A stretch of DNA of 64,000 nt from NCBI RefSeq assembly GCF_038070005.1, contig NZ_JBBPCO010000004.1:62001-126000 (forward strand). Direction: 5' to 3'. Position numbers and translations under genes: made by a program. The notes beneath the pieces are model-generated. The model saw only the letters and a program-made list of their open reading frames with translations. It did no database searches and was not told the DNA's origin. Below are positions 9,815-18,783 of the stretch, in pieces. This DNA comes from Thermithiobacillus plumbiphilus. GTDB taxonomy: Bacteria > Pseudomonadota > Gammaproteobacteria > Acidithiobacillales > Thermithiobacillaceae. The stretch's first letter is position 1, and the number at the start of each line of letters is the position of its first letter.

Positions 9815-12343
9815 ATGGCCATCGCCGATTTCATTCGTGAGGAGATCCTGCGGCCCCGTCTTGCCGCCGCGGGCTGCCTGGTCGTGTATGACGTCCAGGG
9901 GCGGTACAAGGACCTGTGCCTGGATCTGAAAGACGAGAAGACCCAGGTGGTCGACGCTTCCGAGAGCAGCATCGAAAGCCGGGAGGCGGCCCTTGCCGCA
10001 TTGCGCACGGTGGGCCAGCCCAGCTCCAAGCTGCAGGGCGTGCTGATCTATGTGCCAAGCAAACGGCCTGAGACCGACGAGCAAAGGCAGATCGATCCGT
10101 TCTCCCCATTCGCCGCGTGCGGGTCGATCTTCCCGCAGGACGATGGCGACGAGTACTTGAGCCTTTGCCTGAAGGCGAAGCCGGATCACCACACGGAAAT
10201 TCGCCGCGTCTTCTCGGCAAGTGAGGGCGCGCCCTCGTTTGCCGTGATCGACGCGATTGGCGGCGGGGTCAGTTGGCCGCAGTTGCGTGCCACGCTCAAG
10301 GCCGATTCGGCGCGCGAGATTCTGGCCGCCTTGCTTCTGCCTTCCGAATCCCAGCTTGATGCGTTGAAGGCACAGGAGGGTTGGGTGCAGGAGGCGCGCG
10401 ACTTCTTGCGCGCTTCGCTTGGCCTATCGCTCAAGACGCGCGGCAAGACGTGGGCGTCAGTAGCCGACGAGCTTTGGCGCTACGTGCTGTTCAGCGAGTT
10501 CGTGTTCGACCTGCCTGAACCGCTTCCCGAATCGCTCCAGGATGTGCCGCATGCGCCGATCGAGGCGAAGCCAGTGGTCGAGGACGTGTGCGACCAGCTC
10601 CGCAACGGGCCCAAGACGCGCGCCGTGTACATCGAGCGGGCCGAGGCCATCGAGTCCGAGCTGAACCTGGCGCAGGCGTGCCAGGCTATCGACGACCTGG
10701 GCGAACGCGACACCTTCCCGTTCGAAGAGCGCACGTTTCTTCGTGCTGCCATCAAGGGCATCAGCACCGGCGAAACCGACACGACCCGTGAAATCCTCGC
10801 GAGGCACAAAGGGTCGGTGTGGCGCGGAAAGGGGGAGAGCCAGGCTCAGTGGGATCTGGTGCGCGCGGGCCTGGCATTGGTGGAGGCGTGCGAGGACTTC
10901 GAGCGGCAGTTGCCAGATTACTCACGCTCGCAGGCCGAGTTGCTGGACTTCTATCTAGGGAGCCTGCGCGAGGCCGACCGGTTGCAACGAGAGTTCGAGC
11001 AGGCGGTGGGAGACTTTCTCGATCCGCACGGCCTCATGAATGAGGTAGTCCAGCAGGCCCGCGCACGTTATCGAAGGCTTACAGAGCGGGTGCAGGGCCT
11101 GTTTGTGAAGCATCTCGAAACCTCCGGTTGGCCCCCCGCCGGCCGGCTGGCGAACGCCGATGTATTCGATCGCCTGGTCGCCGACCGCCTGAAGGAAAAA
11201 GGCCGGAAGGTCGCCTATCTGATGGTCGATGCGCTGCGCTACGAGCTGGGGGTGGCGCTGGAGAAGATGCTGTCGGAGGACGGGCCGGTGGAGCTTCAAG
11301 CGGCCTACGCCCAGTTACCCTCCATCACGATCGTGGGGATGGCAAGCCTCCTTCCGGGTGCACGCGCGGAGCTCAGTCTTGCCCTGGAGAAGGAAGCGCT
11401 GCTGCCCAAGCTGGCCGGTGTGCCAGTGGGCACAGTGGTCCAGCGCATGGATGCGTTTCGGAAGCGTTTCGGCGACCGATTCGCGGAGATGCAGCTCAAC
11501 GACTTCGTGCGCGGCAAGCCGAAGGTCGCGGAGACGGTCGATTTGCTGGTGCTGCGCTCCACGGAGATCGACAGCCAGTTGGAAAACAACCCGGAATCCA
11601 CGCTTGGCCTGATTCCTGGAATCCTGAAACTGATTCGCGTCGCACTGCATAAGCTGCGCGGGATGGGCTTCAAGGAGGCCGTGATCGCGACCGACCATGG
11701 CTTCTTCTTGAATGCCCAGGCCGAGGCCGGCGATGTCTGCAAGAAGCCAAGCGGTGCGTGGCCCTTCAATGCCCATGACCGCATGATGCTGGGCGACGGT
11801 GCGGGCGACGGCCATAGCCTGGTGGTGGCATCCGAAAAGCTCGGGATACGGGGTGATTTCGCGCAAGCCGCGCTGCCGCGGAGCATGGCGCCGTACCGCG
11901 CAGGACATCAGTATTTCCACGGCGGCGCATCACTGACTGAAGCTGTAGTGCCGGTACTGCTCGCCAGACTCGATGCCGCCGAGCAACCCAAGATGGCGAA
12001 GGTGGCGATCGAACTGTCCTACAAGAACGGGGCGAAACGAATTACTACGCGAGTCCCCGTCATCGAAGTGATACTGGTCTCTGACGATATGTTCTCGCAG
12101 GGGATGAGTGTGGAGATTCTTCTTGAGGCCCAGGACAGCAAGGGCAATGTCGTTGGTGAGCCAAGACCTGGCGGCGAGGTGAACCCGGCCACGCGCACCC
12201 TGAGCTTGATGCCCGGGCAGCGTAAGCAGATTGCGCTGCGCATGGACCCGGACTTCGAAGGCAAATTCAGCGTGAAGGCGCTCAATCCGACGACGCTGGC
12301 CAGCTACTGCGCGCTCAATCTGGAAACGGACTACACGGTATGA
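9815..12343 (+). CDS. pglZ: PglZ, BREX alkaline-phosphatase-superfamily protein
   Basis: PglZ is an essential BREX component with an alkaline phosphatase-like core. The 842-residue protein carries the PglZ signatures YLMVDALRYELG near residue 470, SITIVGMASLLPGA about 40 residues later, and ATDHGFF near residue 627. These supply the metal-binding aspartates and histidine of the superfamily. ATG 9815 was chosen because it gives MAIADFIREEILRPRL, the usual PglZ amino terminus, with GGGG upstream. The coding region ends in an ATGA overlap with brxL. Its position just before brxL matches type 1 BREX order. Confidence 0.93.
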   Translation: MAIADFIREEILRPRLAAAGCLVVYDVQGRYKDLCLDLKDEKTQVVDASESSIESREAALAALRTVGQPSSKLQGVLIYVPSKRPETDEQRQIDPFSPFAACGSIFPQDDGDEYLSLCLKAKPDHHTEIRRVFSASEGAPSFAVIDAIGGGVSWPQLRATLKADSAREILAALLLPSESQLDALKAQEGWVQEARDFLRASLGLSLKTRGKTWASVADELWRYVLFSEFVFDLPEPLPESLQDVPHAPIEAKPVVEDVCDQLRNGPKTRAVYIERAEAIESELNLAQACQAIDDLGERDTFPFEERTFLRAAIKGISTGETDTTREILARHKGSVWRGKGESQAQWDLVRAGLALVEACEDFERQLPDYSRSQAELLDFYLGSLREADRLQREFEQAVGDFLDPHGLMNEVVQQARARYRRLTERVQGLFVKHLETSGWPPAGRLANADVFDRLVADRLKEKGRKVAYLMVDALRYELGVALEKMLSEDGPVELQAAYAQLPSITIVGMASLLPGARAELSLALEKEALLPKLAGVPVGTVVQRMDAFRKRFGDRFAEMQLNDFVRGKPKVAETVDLLVLRSTEIDSQLENNPESTLGLIPGILKLIRVALHKLRGMGFKEAVIATDHGFFLNAQAEAGDVCKKPSGAWPFNAHDRMMLGDGAGDGHSLVVASEKLGIRGDFAQAALPRSMAPYRAGHQYFHGGASLTEAVVPVLLARLDAAEQPKMAKVAIELSYKNGAKRITTRVPVIEVILVSDDMFSQGMSVEILLEAQDSKGNVVGEPRPGGEVNPATRTLSLMPGQRKQIALRMDPDFEGKFSVKALNPTTLASYCALNLETDYTV

Positions 12344-14421
12344 ACGAGCTGGACGAACTTGACAAGAAACTGACGTCCACCTTCGACGGCAAGGTGGTCC
12401 GAAAGGACCTGCTGCACCGGATCAAGAAGGGAACCAACGTCCCGACTTTCGTCCTGGAATTTCTCCTGGCGCGGTTCTGCGCCAGTGATGACCAGGCGGA
12501 GATGGATGCGGGCATGGAAGCAGTGCTGGCCACACTGCAGGACAATTACGTTCGCCCCGACGAGGCCAATGCTGCGCAGTCACGGGTGGCGACCAAGGGC
12601 AAGCATCGCTTCATCGACAAGGTGCATGTCCGCTATGTCGAGAAAGAGAAGCGGCATTGGGCATCGCTGGAGAACTTCAACTCGCAACGCATCGCCATCA
12701 GCGAGAAGTTCTACCGCGATAACGACCGTCTGCTAGAAGGGGGGATTTGGGCCGAGGTCACCATCTCCCACAACGATATCGAAGAGGACGACTACGCGTT
12801 TTACATCGAGGACCTGCGGCCGATCCAGCTCTCCCGCTTCGACTTTGAGCGCTACGTCGAGGGGCGCAATGCATTTGGCCGGAACGAGTGGCTTGATGCT
12901 GTGCTGCGGTCGGTCGGGCTAGAACCGGCCAAACTCTCGCATCGGCTAAAGCTTCACTTCATTGCACGCCTGGCTGCACTGGTAGAGCCGAATTACAACT
13001 ACATCGAACTTGGGCCGCGTGGAACCGGCAAATCCTATTTCTTCAGCGAGTTCTCGCCTTATGCCACGCTGATATCTGGCGGCCAAGCGACCAAGGCCAC
13101 CCTCTTCTACAACAACGCCCGCCGCAAGGTCGGACTGGTGGGTTATTGGGATGTGGTGGCGTTCGACGAGGTGGGGGGAATCAAGGTTCGCGATCCGGAC
13201 ACCATCCAGATCATGAAGGACTTCATGGCCAACGGGCGTTTTTCACGCGGTGCCGAAGTGATCGCCGATGCCAGCCTGAGCTTTGTCGGCAACATAGATC
13301 TTTCCGTGCAACAGGTCGTGAACTCGGATCAGCATGACCTGTTCCAGCCGCTCCCGCCCGAACTCGACCTGGCGGTGATGGACCGCTTCGCGGCTTATAT
13401 CCCAGGGTGGGAGATGCCGAAAAACAGCAGCGAGTTCTTGACGAGCCACTATGGCTTCATCACCGACTACCTTGCCGAGGCCTTCCACTATCAGTTCCAG
13501 CACACCAACCGGTACGAGGAGGTGAGCAAGCGGATCAAGCTGGGCAAGGCCATCGAGGGTCGTGACGAAAAAGGCATCAAGAAGACGGTTTGCGCCTTCC
13601 TGAAGATCCTGCACCCGAATGGCCAGCCATCTGACGACGAGTTTGAAGAGTACGTCGCCTACGCTGTGGAATGCCGTCGGCGCGTGAAAGAGCAGATGAA
13701 CAAGCGCAAACCGGATGATGAGTTTGCGCTGATCAATCTTTCCTACTTCAAGGGCAGTGGAGACGAGGTGGTGGTGTTCTGTCCGGAGTCAAAGGACGCG
13801 ACGGCAACGCAGCGGCCCGCACGGCGACAGCTTCATCAGGAGGACGTCTCACTTGATCGAGGGGCTCAGACGGCGCCGCTTCCAGTCACTCCAGCAGAAC
13901 CGCCGGTTGTGCCTGCTGATACTACGATGAGCCCGCCCGAGACGGTGGAAGAACTCAAAGAGCAGCATTTCACGATACTGTATGGCGATACCGGATACAG
14001 CTACGAGTCGATCATGGGGCCGTACCTGCGTGGCGCAAAGACGGTGATCATCGAAGACCCGTACATTCGACTCCAGCACCAGATTCAGAATTTCGTCCGC
14101 TTTTGCGAAACAGTCGTGAAGGCGGGCACCGTCAGAAAAATCACCCTTTTCACCGGTTACGACGACAACACGCAGCTTGCCGACATTGCGGAAAAGCTGG
14201 ACGAATTGAAGCAGAGCCTTCTGGAGCTGGACGTTGAGCTCGAAGTGAAGCTCAATCCCAACATGCATGACCGGGAAATCAGGCTGGACAACGGCTGGGT
14301 CATCAAGATTGGCCGCGGCCTGGATTTCTATCAGAAGCCCGGTAGCTGGTTCGAGGTCGGCGCCAACGATTTGAGCATGCGCAAGTGCCTCGAGACAAAG
14401 GTCGACATCTTCCGTGCCTGA
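12340..14421 (+). CDS. brxL: BrxL, BREX AAA+ protein with a MITD1-like C-terminal domain
   Basis: BrxL is the AAA+ ring protein of type 1-like BREX. The 693-residue product has Walker A GPRGTGKS near residue 225 and Walker B VVAFDEVGG near residue 272. The middle region is typical BrxL (ISGGQATKATLFYNN). After a proline/threonine-rich linker at about residues 490-540, the C-terminal 150 residues contain GYSYES, IEDPYIR, HDREIR and IKIGRGLD, and end ETKVDIF. These match, from memory, the phospholipase-D-like C-terminal domain of eukaryotic MITD1. The Lon protease serine motif (PKDGPSAG-like) expected at the C terminus of canonical BrxL is not visible. The gene overlaps pglZ by four bases and is the last BREX gene before the prophage. 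Confidence 0.9.
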   Translation: MNELDELDKKLTSTFDGKVVRKDLLHRIKKGTNVPTFVLEFLLARFCASDDQAEMDAGMEAVLATLQDNYVRPDEANAAQSRVATKGKHRFIDKVHVRYVEKEKRHWASLENFNSQRIAISEKFYRDNDRLLEGGIWAEVTISHNDIEEDDYAFYIEDLRPIQLSRFDFERYVEGRNAFGRNEWLDAVLRSVGLEPAKLSHRLKLHFIARLAALVEPNYNYIELGPRGTGKSYFFSEFSPYATLISGGQATKATLFYNNARRKVGLVGYWDVVAFDEVGGIKVRDPDTIQIMKDFMANGRFSRGAEVIADASLSFVGNIDLSVQQVVNSDQHDLFQPLPPELDLAVMDRFAAYIPGWEMPKNSSEFLTSHYGFITDYLAEAFHYQFQHTNRYEEVSKRIKLGKAIEGRDEKGIKKTVCAFLKILHPNGQPSDDEFEEYVAYAVECRRRVKEQMNKRKPDDEFALINLSYFKGSGDEVVVFCPESKDATATQRPARRQLHQEDVSLDRGAQTAPLPVTPAEPPVVPADTTMSPPETVEELKEQHFTILYGDTGYSYESIMGPYLRGAKTVIIEDPYIRLQHQIQNFVRFCETVVKAGTVRKITLFTGYDDNTQLADIAEKLDELKQSLLELDVELEVKLNPNMHDREIRLDNGWVIKIGRGLDFYQKPGSWFEVGANDLSMRKCLETKVDIFRA

Positions 14422-14435
14422 TGATCAGGACGTGG

Positions 14436-14894
14436 TTATCCGAGGAGAGCGCTTTCCGCCTCGCGTCGCGCTACCAGCCCTGGTAGGACTTTACCGCCGC
14501 CATACACCCACCGCCGCAGCTCGTTGACTGCGCTTGACCAGTCGCGCTGGTTGACGCGCCGCCGCAGCGTCGAGGTCTGCAGCCGCCCCGCGCCGAGGTT
14601 GAACGTGAAATCCACGATGGCTGCGAGCCGGCCCTCCGGCTCGGTCGCCAGTACCGGACAGTAGCGCAGTGTGGCGGCGAGCGCGGTTCGCAGATCCTGG
14701 GCCAGATAGATCTCGCCCTCGTCCTCCGTGATCGGCGGATGGTCGGGCTTGCAAAGGTGACCGTAGCCGATGGTCCAATACCCTGCCGGGCAGATGTAAG
14801 GGTGCGCGAGACGCTGCGGATCGTGCTTGGGAACACGATGGAAGCCCTCGAAGCGCTTGGCCAGGTCGATCGCGGCCGACGGGACTTCGATCAC
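14436..14894 (-). CDS. Phage endolysin (GH24 lysozyme)
   Basis: The 152-residue protein begins with GTG (codon overlapping the holin stop as GTGA) and has the T4-lysozyme-family pattern: LAKRFEGFH with the catalytic glutamate near residue 16, then WTIGYGH, a DFTFNLGAG segment and RRWVYGGGK. It degrades peptidoglycan for host lysis. No signal peptide is visible, so it should depend on the adjacent holin for release. It is the last gene of the leftward late operon, ending 14 bases from brxL, which is convergent. Confidence 0.9.
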   Translation of the reverse strand: MIEVPSAAIDLAKRFEGFHRVPKHDPQRLAHPYICPAGYWTIGYGHLCKPDHPPITEDEGEIYLAQDLRTALAATLRYCPVLATEPEGRLAAIVDFTFNLGAGRLQTSTLRRRVNQRDWSSAVNELRRWVYGGGKVLPGLVARREAESALLG

Positions 14895-15367
14895 GGGCGC
14901 ACCCGATCGAACACGCGGCCGAGGAACCAGAAGTTCAGCACGCCGGCCCACAGCGCCTGGTCCGCCTCGGTCCAGGCGGCCTGGATGGCCGGAATCCACT
15001 CCACACCCGCATCGACCGCGCCGACGAAGGCGGCGGTCTTGGCCGCGCAGTACAGCGTCATGAACCAGTAGGTGATGACCGGCCGCACGCTGGTGGAGAG
15101 GGCGTCGGCCCACCGCACACCGGACCGCTGGCCCTGGGCGGCGACGGCCTCGCGCAAGGCCTCGACCGCGCCGCTGTTCCAGGCGGCCTCGCCGGCGGCG
15201 CCGATCTCGGTCATGCGCTGGGCGCCGCGCAGCTTCTCGAACTCCAGGGCCTTGTCCTGCATCGCCAACTCGTGGCCGCGCTCGCCCTTGCGGTCGAGCC
15301 ATTTGAGAATCTCGGGCGCCAGACGGAAGGCCCCGCCGAGGAGGCCGCCGAGCAGGGTCTCGATCAT
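14891..15367 (-). CDS. Holin-like membrane protein (3-TM type)
   Basis: A 158-residue protein with a short glycine-rich start (LLGGLLGGAF), a charged helical middle (about residues 20-70) and hydrophobic helices near residues 95-120 (ITYWFMTLYCAAKTAAFVG) and 138-152 (ALWAGVLNFWFLG). The size, the C-terminal membrane segments and the place directly before the endolysin fit the 3-TM holin family found in many prophages and gene-transfer agents. It would form the membrane lesion that releases the lysozyme. It overlaps both neighbours by four bases. Confidence 0.65.
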   Translation of the reverse strand: MIETLLGGLLGGAFRLAPEILKWLDRKGERGHELAMQDKALEFEKLRGAQRMTEIGAAGEAAWNSGAVEALREAVAAQGQRSGVRWADALSTSVRPVITYWFMTLYCAAKTAAFVGAVDAGVEWIPAIQAAWTEADQALWAGVLNFWFLGRVFDRVRP

Positions 15368-15654
15368 TGGCCACCTCCGAACACCTTGAGTTTGATGACG
15401 GCGCCCGCGACCAGAGCCAGGAGGAAGCCGGTGGTGACGAGCCGAATCACGGTCTGCCAGGCGGTGTGCTTGGCGGCGTTGAAGGCTTCGAGCAGGCCAC
15501 GCAGCTCGCGGATATCGTGGGCGGCGTCCTCGCCGTCTAGGCCGACGTCGGCCAGGGCGCGCCTCGCGCCGCGTTCGGCGGCGCGTGCGAGCAGCTCTTC
15601 GAACTCATCGCGCGGCATGACGACCATGCCGTCTTGCAGGGTGGGTGGGCTCAT
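15364..15654 (-). CDS. Small phage membrane protein (DUF6127-like)
   Basis: A 96-residue protein with the N-terminal pattern MPRDEFEELLARAAERGARR, a helical middle, and one hydrophobic C-terminal segment (VIRLVTTGFLLALVAGAVI) that would anchor it in the membrane. It resembles the small DUF6127 proteins that precede holin genes in this type of phage; the family name is from memory. It may be a second lysis component or an antiholin. Overlaps the holin gene by four bases. Confidence 0.6.
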   Translation of the reverse strand: MSPPTLQDGMVVMPRDEFEELLARAAERGARRALADVGLDGEDAAHDIRELRGLLEAFNAAKHTAWQTVIRLVTTGFLLALVAGAVIKLKVFGGGQ

Positions 15655-15720
15655 TGCTGGTCTCCGAAAACGAAGAACCCGCCGGGCGGCGGGTTCGGTG
15701 GATGAAGGAAAGGGAAGCGA

Positions 15721-16071
15721 TCAGACGGCGATACCGGGGCTCCAGCCGGTCGCCTTGTAGACGGAGAGCACGCCCTCGTCCTCGACGAAGCAGGTCCAGC
15801 CGATCTTGGGGACGTGGTACTCCCAGACACCCGCGATGCGCACCGCGATCTGGTCGGTGCGACCCGCCCAGGCGCCGGTGGCCGCTGCCGGGATGATGTA
15901 GCGATCGCCGTCCACGGGTGTCGCGGGCGGGGTGGCGAGGTCGCGGTCCTTGACCGACAGCCCCACCACTGCGCCGAGGCGCTTCAGGTTGGCGTCCATG
16001 CCGCCGTTCCAATTGTGTTCGCCCTGGGCCCAGCCGTAGGCGAGGCCGAGGTTCGGGTCATTCAAAGCCAT
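15721..16071 (-). CDS. Phage DUF2793 domain protein
   Basis: A 116-residue protein containing ATPPATPVDGDRYIIPAA, then AWAGRTDQIAVRIAGVWEY and GWTCFVEDEGVLSVYKATGW. This run of prolines, glycines and tryptophans is the characteristic DUF2793 pattern seen in tail-tip-associated phage proteins. It starts with a TGATG overlap with the tail tip gene, so it is probably a virion or tail-fibre accessory. Exact role unknown. Confidence 0.75.
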   Translation of the reverse strand: MALNDPNLGLAYGWAQGEHNWNGGMDANLKRLGAVVGLSVKDRDLATPPATPVDGDRYIIPAAATGAWAGRTDQIAVRIAGVWEYHVPKIGWTCFVEDEGVLSVYKATGWSPGIAV

Positions 16072-18272
16072 CAGGCACCTCCGTAGTAGTCGCCGTAACG
16101 CAGGCCGTAGCCGGTACGGTCGAATTCGATGACGTGTTTCTGCCAGGACACGTGGCCGTCGCGGCTCGCCTCGATCTCCACCTTGACGAGCGCGTTGACG
16201 CGCCCGAGGCCGGAGTCGGCGAGCTCCTCGGCCTGCGGCCAGGTGGTAGCGTTGCCGGTGATGCCGCTCACCGTGCGCGCGAGCTGCCCGTTCTCGTTGT
16301 AGAAGCGCACGGTGACGGTCTGGCCCGCCTCCGGCGTGATTGCCCCCTCGGTCTGCAGGACGAGGTAGGCGGTCTGGGACTGGCGGTTGCGCGTGGCCCA
16401 GCTCACGTTGATCTCGCCGGCCACCGCGGTCGGATAGCGCTTGCCGTTGATCTGGGCGTTGCCGGGGCAGTACGGACGGATGAAGCGCTTGTCGAGCGGC
16501 AGGCTCATCTCCGTGGCCGCCGCCTCGGGCAGCGTGCCGCGTGTGGTGCGGGTGAGGAGCTTCACCGCTACCCGCTCGCCGGCGACGTACTCGGGCGTGA
16601 GGTAGTGTTGGTGCCCGTCGACGAACCAGATGCGGCTGCCTGCGGGGTGGCTCGCCGGCACCGTATCGAGCATCCCGCGCTCCAGGGTGACGGTCTGGGT
16701 CGCGAGGTTGAGCGACACCACCTTGAGCCATTCGCCGTCGATCACCGTGAGTCCTCCGGCAGACACCTCCTCGAGGCCGATGCCGGAGGTCAGTCCCACG
16801 CTCACCTGAACGGCCGACTGCGGCAGCATTGCCGTGAGGAGCGCGGTGGGCGTGAAGATGCCGAAGCCCTTGTCGGCGAAACTGCCGCTGACGCGGGCCA
16901 GCGCCTTGAAGCCGAAGGCGTCCGACGAGGGGCGCGAACCGCAGGCTGCCACCAGGCCGTCGAGATCGTCGATGTCGCCGAGCAGGCTCTGGGACTCGCC
17001 GGTGAAGTCCTTGACCACCGACCAGTACGGCACCTCGAACAGGGTCTGGTGGGGGCACGGCGCCGGCAGGCTGGTCGGCTCCGTCCAGCCCGAGGGGGGC
17101 GGCGCCGAATAGACCGACTGCGGCAGGCCGAAGATGTCCTGCACGCACTCCACCCGCACCGCGCCGTTCGCCAGCTCCCCGTAGGCGATGCGCGCGACAC
17201 GCATCACCATCTGGTCGATGCCGTAGGGCGGCCAGGAGAGCTTCACCACGTCGCCGATGTTGAGGCCGGATGCCTGGCGGTTGGCGACGAAGGTGCATTT
17301 GGCGAGGCTGCTTGAGAGTTGCTTCAACTCGCGCATGGCCACCCGGTTGGCCAGCTCCGCTCGGCTGATGCCGGGGTAGTTGACCGTGGTCGCCACCACG
17401 CCGCCGTTGAGCTGCACGGCGGCGATGTCCTGCACCGTGACGCTGCCGTCCTTGTCCGTGGCGCCGTCGCGGTAGACGACGGTCAACTGGTTGGTGATCT
17501 CGCCCCAGGAGGGCCGCGTGAACTCCTCGATGCGCAGGATGTTGCCCGGATCGAAGGTCGGCAGGCTGGAGAGCGTGTAATCGGCGCGCGCGAGCTTGAG
17601 GGTGAAGAGCCCGGTGCGCGGATGGACGTAGAGCAGCCCGTCCACGTGCCTGAGCACCGACAGGATGAAGTCCTCGATGGTCTCTTCCTTGTTCCACAGC
17701 AGCGACAGCCCGAAGCCCTCGGCATGGAGCGCGTCGGCGGCCCCGGTGAAGCTGGCGTCGTCGATGTCGCTCGTCGGGTAACCCATGCCCCACTCGCCGT
17801 TGGTGAGGCACTCGCGCACGATGTGGGCCGGGTTGGCGTCGCCGGAGATCTCGGCCTTGGCCGCGTACCACTGCCTCGGCACCCGCTTGGCGCGCACCGA
17901 CCATGGCTTGATGTAGGGGTTCATGGCCGCCACCCACACCCGGCGCAGGATCAGCGACACCACGCCGCGGAAGGCCGGAATGTCGGCGCCGAGGCGCTCC
18001 TGCAGGTAGGCGTTGCGTCCCTGGGTCGGCCCGCCCATCAGGATGTCCACCGGCCCCTGCACGCCGCCCTCGCGCTCCTCCCCGCCGAAGAGATTGGGGT
18101 TGTCGATGGTGATGGTGGTGTTGCCGGTGACGTTGCCCGACCAGGCGACGCGCTCGCCCACCCGGATCTCGTTGATGGCGTCCAGCGGGCCGTGGCACAG
18201 GGCGAGGTGGGCGCCGAGGCCGTACCAATATCCGACCGTGTACTCCTGACTGCCTTTGCCGCCGCCGCTCAT
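16071..18272 (-). CDS. Phage tail tip / host-specificity protein
   Basis: A 733-residue protein starting MSGGGKGSQEYTVGYWYGLG. The early part (VGYWYGLGAHLALCHGPLDA, then a TITIDNPNLFGG strand) matches the putative tail protein family that forms the central tail hub or tip in BR0599-type siphophages. The remainder is beta-rich, with C-terminal repeats resembling fibronectin-like folds. It is the largest gene between the tail assembly genes and the lysis module, the usual place for the receptor-binding tip. TGATG junctions on both sides show translational coupling. Confidence 0.75.
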   Translation of the reverse strand: MSGGGKGSQEYTVGYWYGLGAHLALCHGPLDAINEIRVGERVAWSGNVTGNTTITIDNPNLFGGEEREGGVQGPVDILMGGPTQGRNAYLQERLGADIPAFRGVVSLILRRVWVAAMNPYIKPWSVRAKRVPRQWYAAKAEISGDANPAHIVRECLTNGEWGMGYPTSDIDDASFTGAADALHAEGFGLSLLWNKEETIEDFILSVLRHVDGLLYVHPRTGLFTLKLARADYTLSSLPTFDPGNILRIEEFTRPSWGEITNQLTVVYRDGATDKDGSVTVQDIAAVQLNGGVVATTVNYPGISRAELANRVAMRELKQLSSSLAKCTFVANRQASGLNIGDVVKLSWPPYGIDQMVMRVARIAYGELANGAVRVECVQDIFGLPQSVYSAPPPSGWTEPTSLPAPCPHQTLFEVPYWSVVKDFTGESQSLLGDIDDLDGLVAACGSRPSSDAFGFKALARVSGSFADKGFGIFTPTALLTAMLPQSAVQVSVGLTSGIGLEEVSAGGLTVIDGEWLKVVSLNLATQTVTLERGMLDTVPASHPAGSRIWFVDGHQHYLTPEYVAGERVAVKLLTRTTRGTLPEAAATEMSLPLDKRFIRPYCPGNAQINGKRYPTAVAGEINVSWATRNRQSQTAYLVLQTEGAITPEAGQTVTVRFYNENGQLARTVSGITGNATTWPQAEELADSGLGRVNALVKVEIEASRDGHVSWQKHVIEFDRTGYGLRYGDYYGGA

Positions 18273-18538
18273 CCTGCCTGCTCCTTCTGTGCGCTTCGCG
18301 CATCCCTCGCTGCGCTCGGGACCAGCACTTCGTGCTGTCCTGCGGCCCTTTGGGCCTTGTCGGCTTCCTCGGCGACGCGGATCGCCATCGCGTCACCCGT
18401 GGCGCGCAGCCAATCGACCGGAACACCTCGCTCCACGAACTCGGCCCAGGTGTGGCTGCGCCCCTCGAACCAGCGACGCATGCCGCGGGCGCAGTAGCCC
18501 AGGGCGCGGGCATGTTCCAGCCGCGCCAGCACGCTCAC
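18269..18538 (-). CDS. Small phage tail-region protein
   Basis: An 89-residue protein that begins with GTG (GTGA overlap with the gene before it) and contains ALGYCARGMRRWFEGRSHTW followed by WAEFVERGVPVDWL. This pattern is common in small proteins placed between the BR0599-like gene and the tail tip gene. The C-terminal third is alanine-rich and charged. Function unknown; probably tail tip assembly. Confidence 0.6.
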   Translation of the reverse strand: MSVLARLEHARALGYCARGMRRWFEGRSHTWAEFVERGVPVDWLRATGDAMAIRVAEEADKAQRAAGQHEVLVPSAARDARSAQKEQAG

Positions 18539-18774
18539 TTCTTGCCCCCGGAGGACTTGCGGATCGGCCGCACCTGCACGTCGCCGTACCAGACCACGTT
18601 GGGCCCGGAGATCACCCGCGTACCGAACAGCACCGGGATGGGGGCGTCCTGGGAGGCGATGGGCACGTCCTTGTCGCCGATCTGGCCGGGCTGGGCGTCC
18701 TGCACCTTGGGGCGCGGCGCGAGCAGCGCGGACAGTACCGTGGTGACGACCCAAATGATGATCTGTTGCCACAT
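18535..18774 (-). CDS. Small phage tail protein with N-terminal membrane-like segment
   Basis: A 79-residue protein with a hydrophobic start (QQIIIWVVTTVLSALLAP) followed by DKDVPIASQDAPIPVLFGTR, a motif seen at the start of tail tip proteins of this phage group. It is likely a small hub or tip component. It sits 9 bases after the BR0599-type gene and overlaps the following gene. Confidence 0.6.
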   Translation of the reverse strand: MWQQIIIWVVTTVLSALLAPRPKVQDAQPGQIGDKDVPIASQDAPIPVLFGTRVISGPNVVWYGDVQVRPIRKSSGGKK

Positions 18775-18783
18775 GGGAAAGCC

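Noticed and set aside
15721-18513. 930-residue arginine-rich frame on the minus strand overlapping the tail tip gene
   Set aside because: Low-complexity arginine/alanine/glycine composition; the true gene in another frame has tail protein motifs. Only the last part of this frame, from 16071, is the DUF2793 gene.
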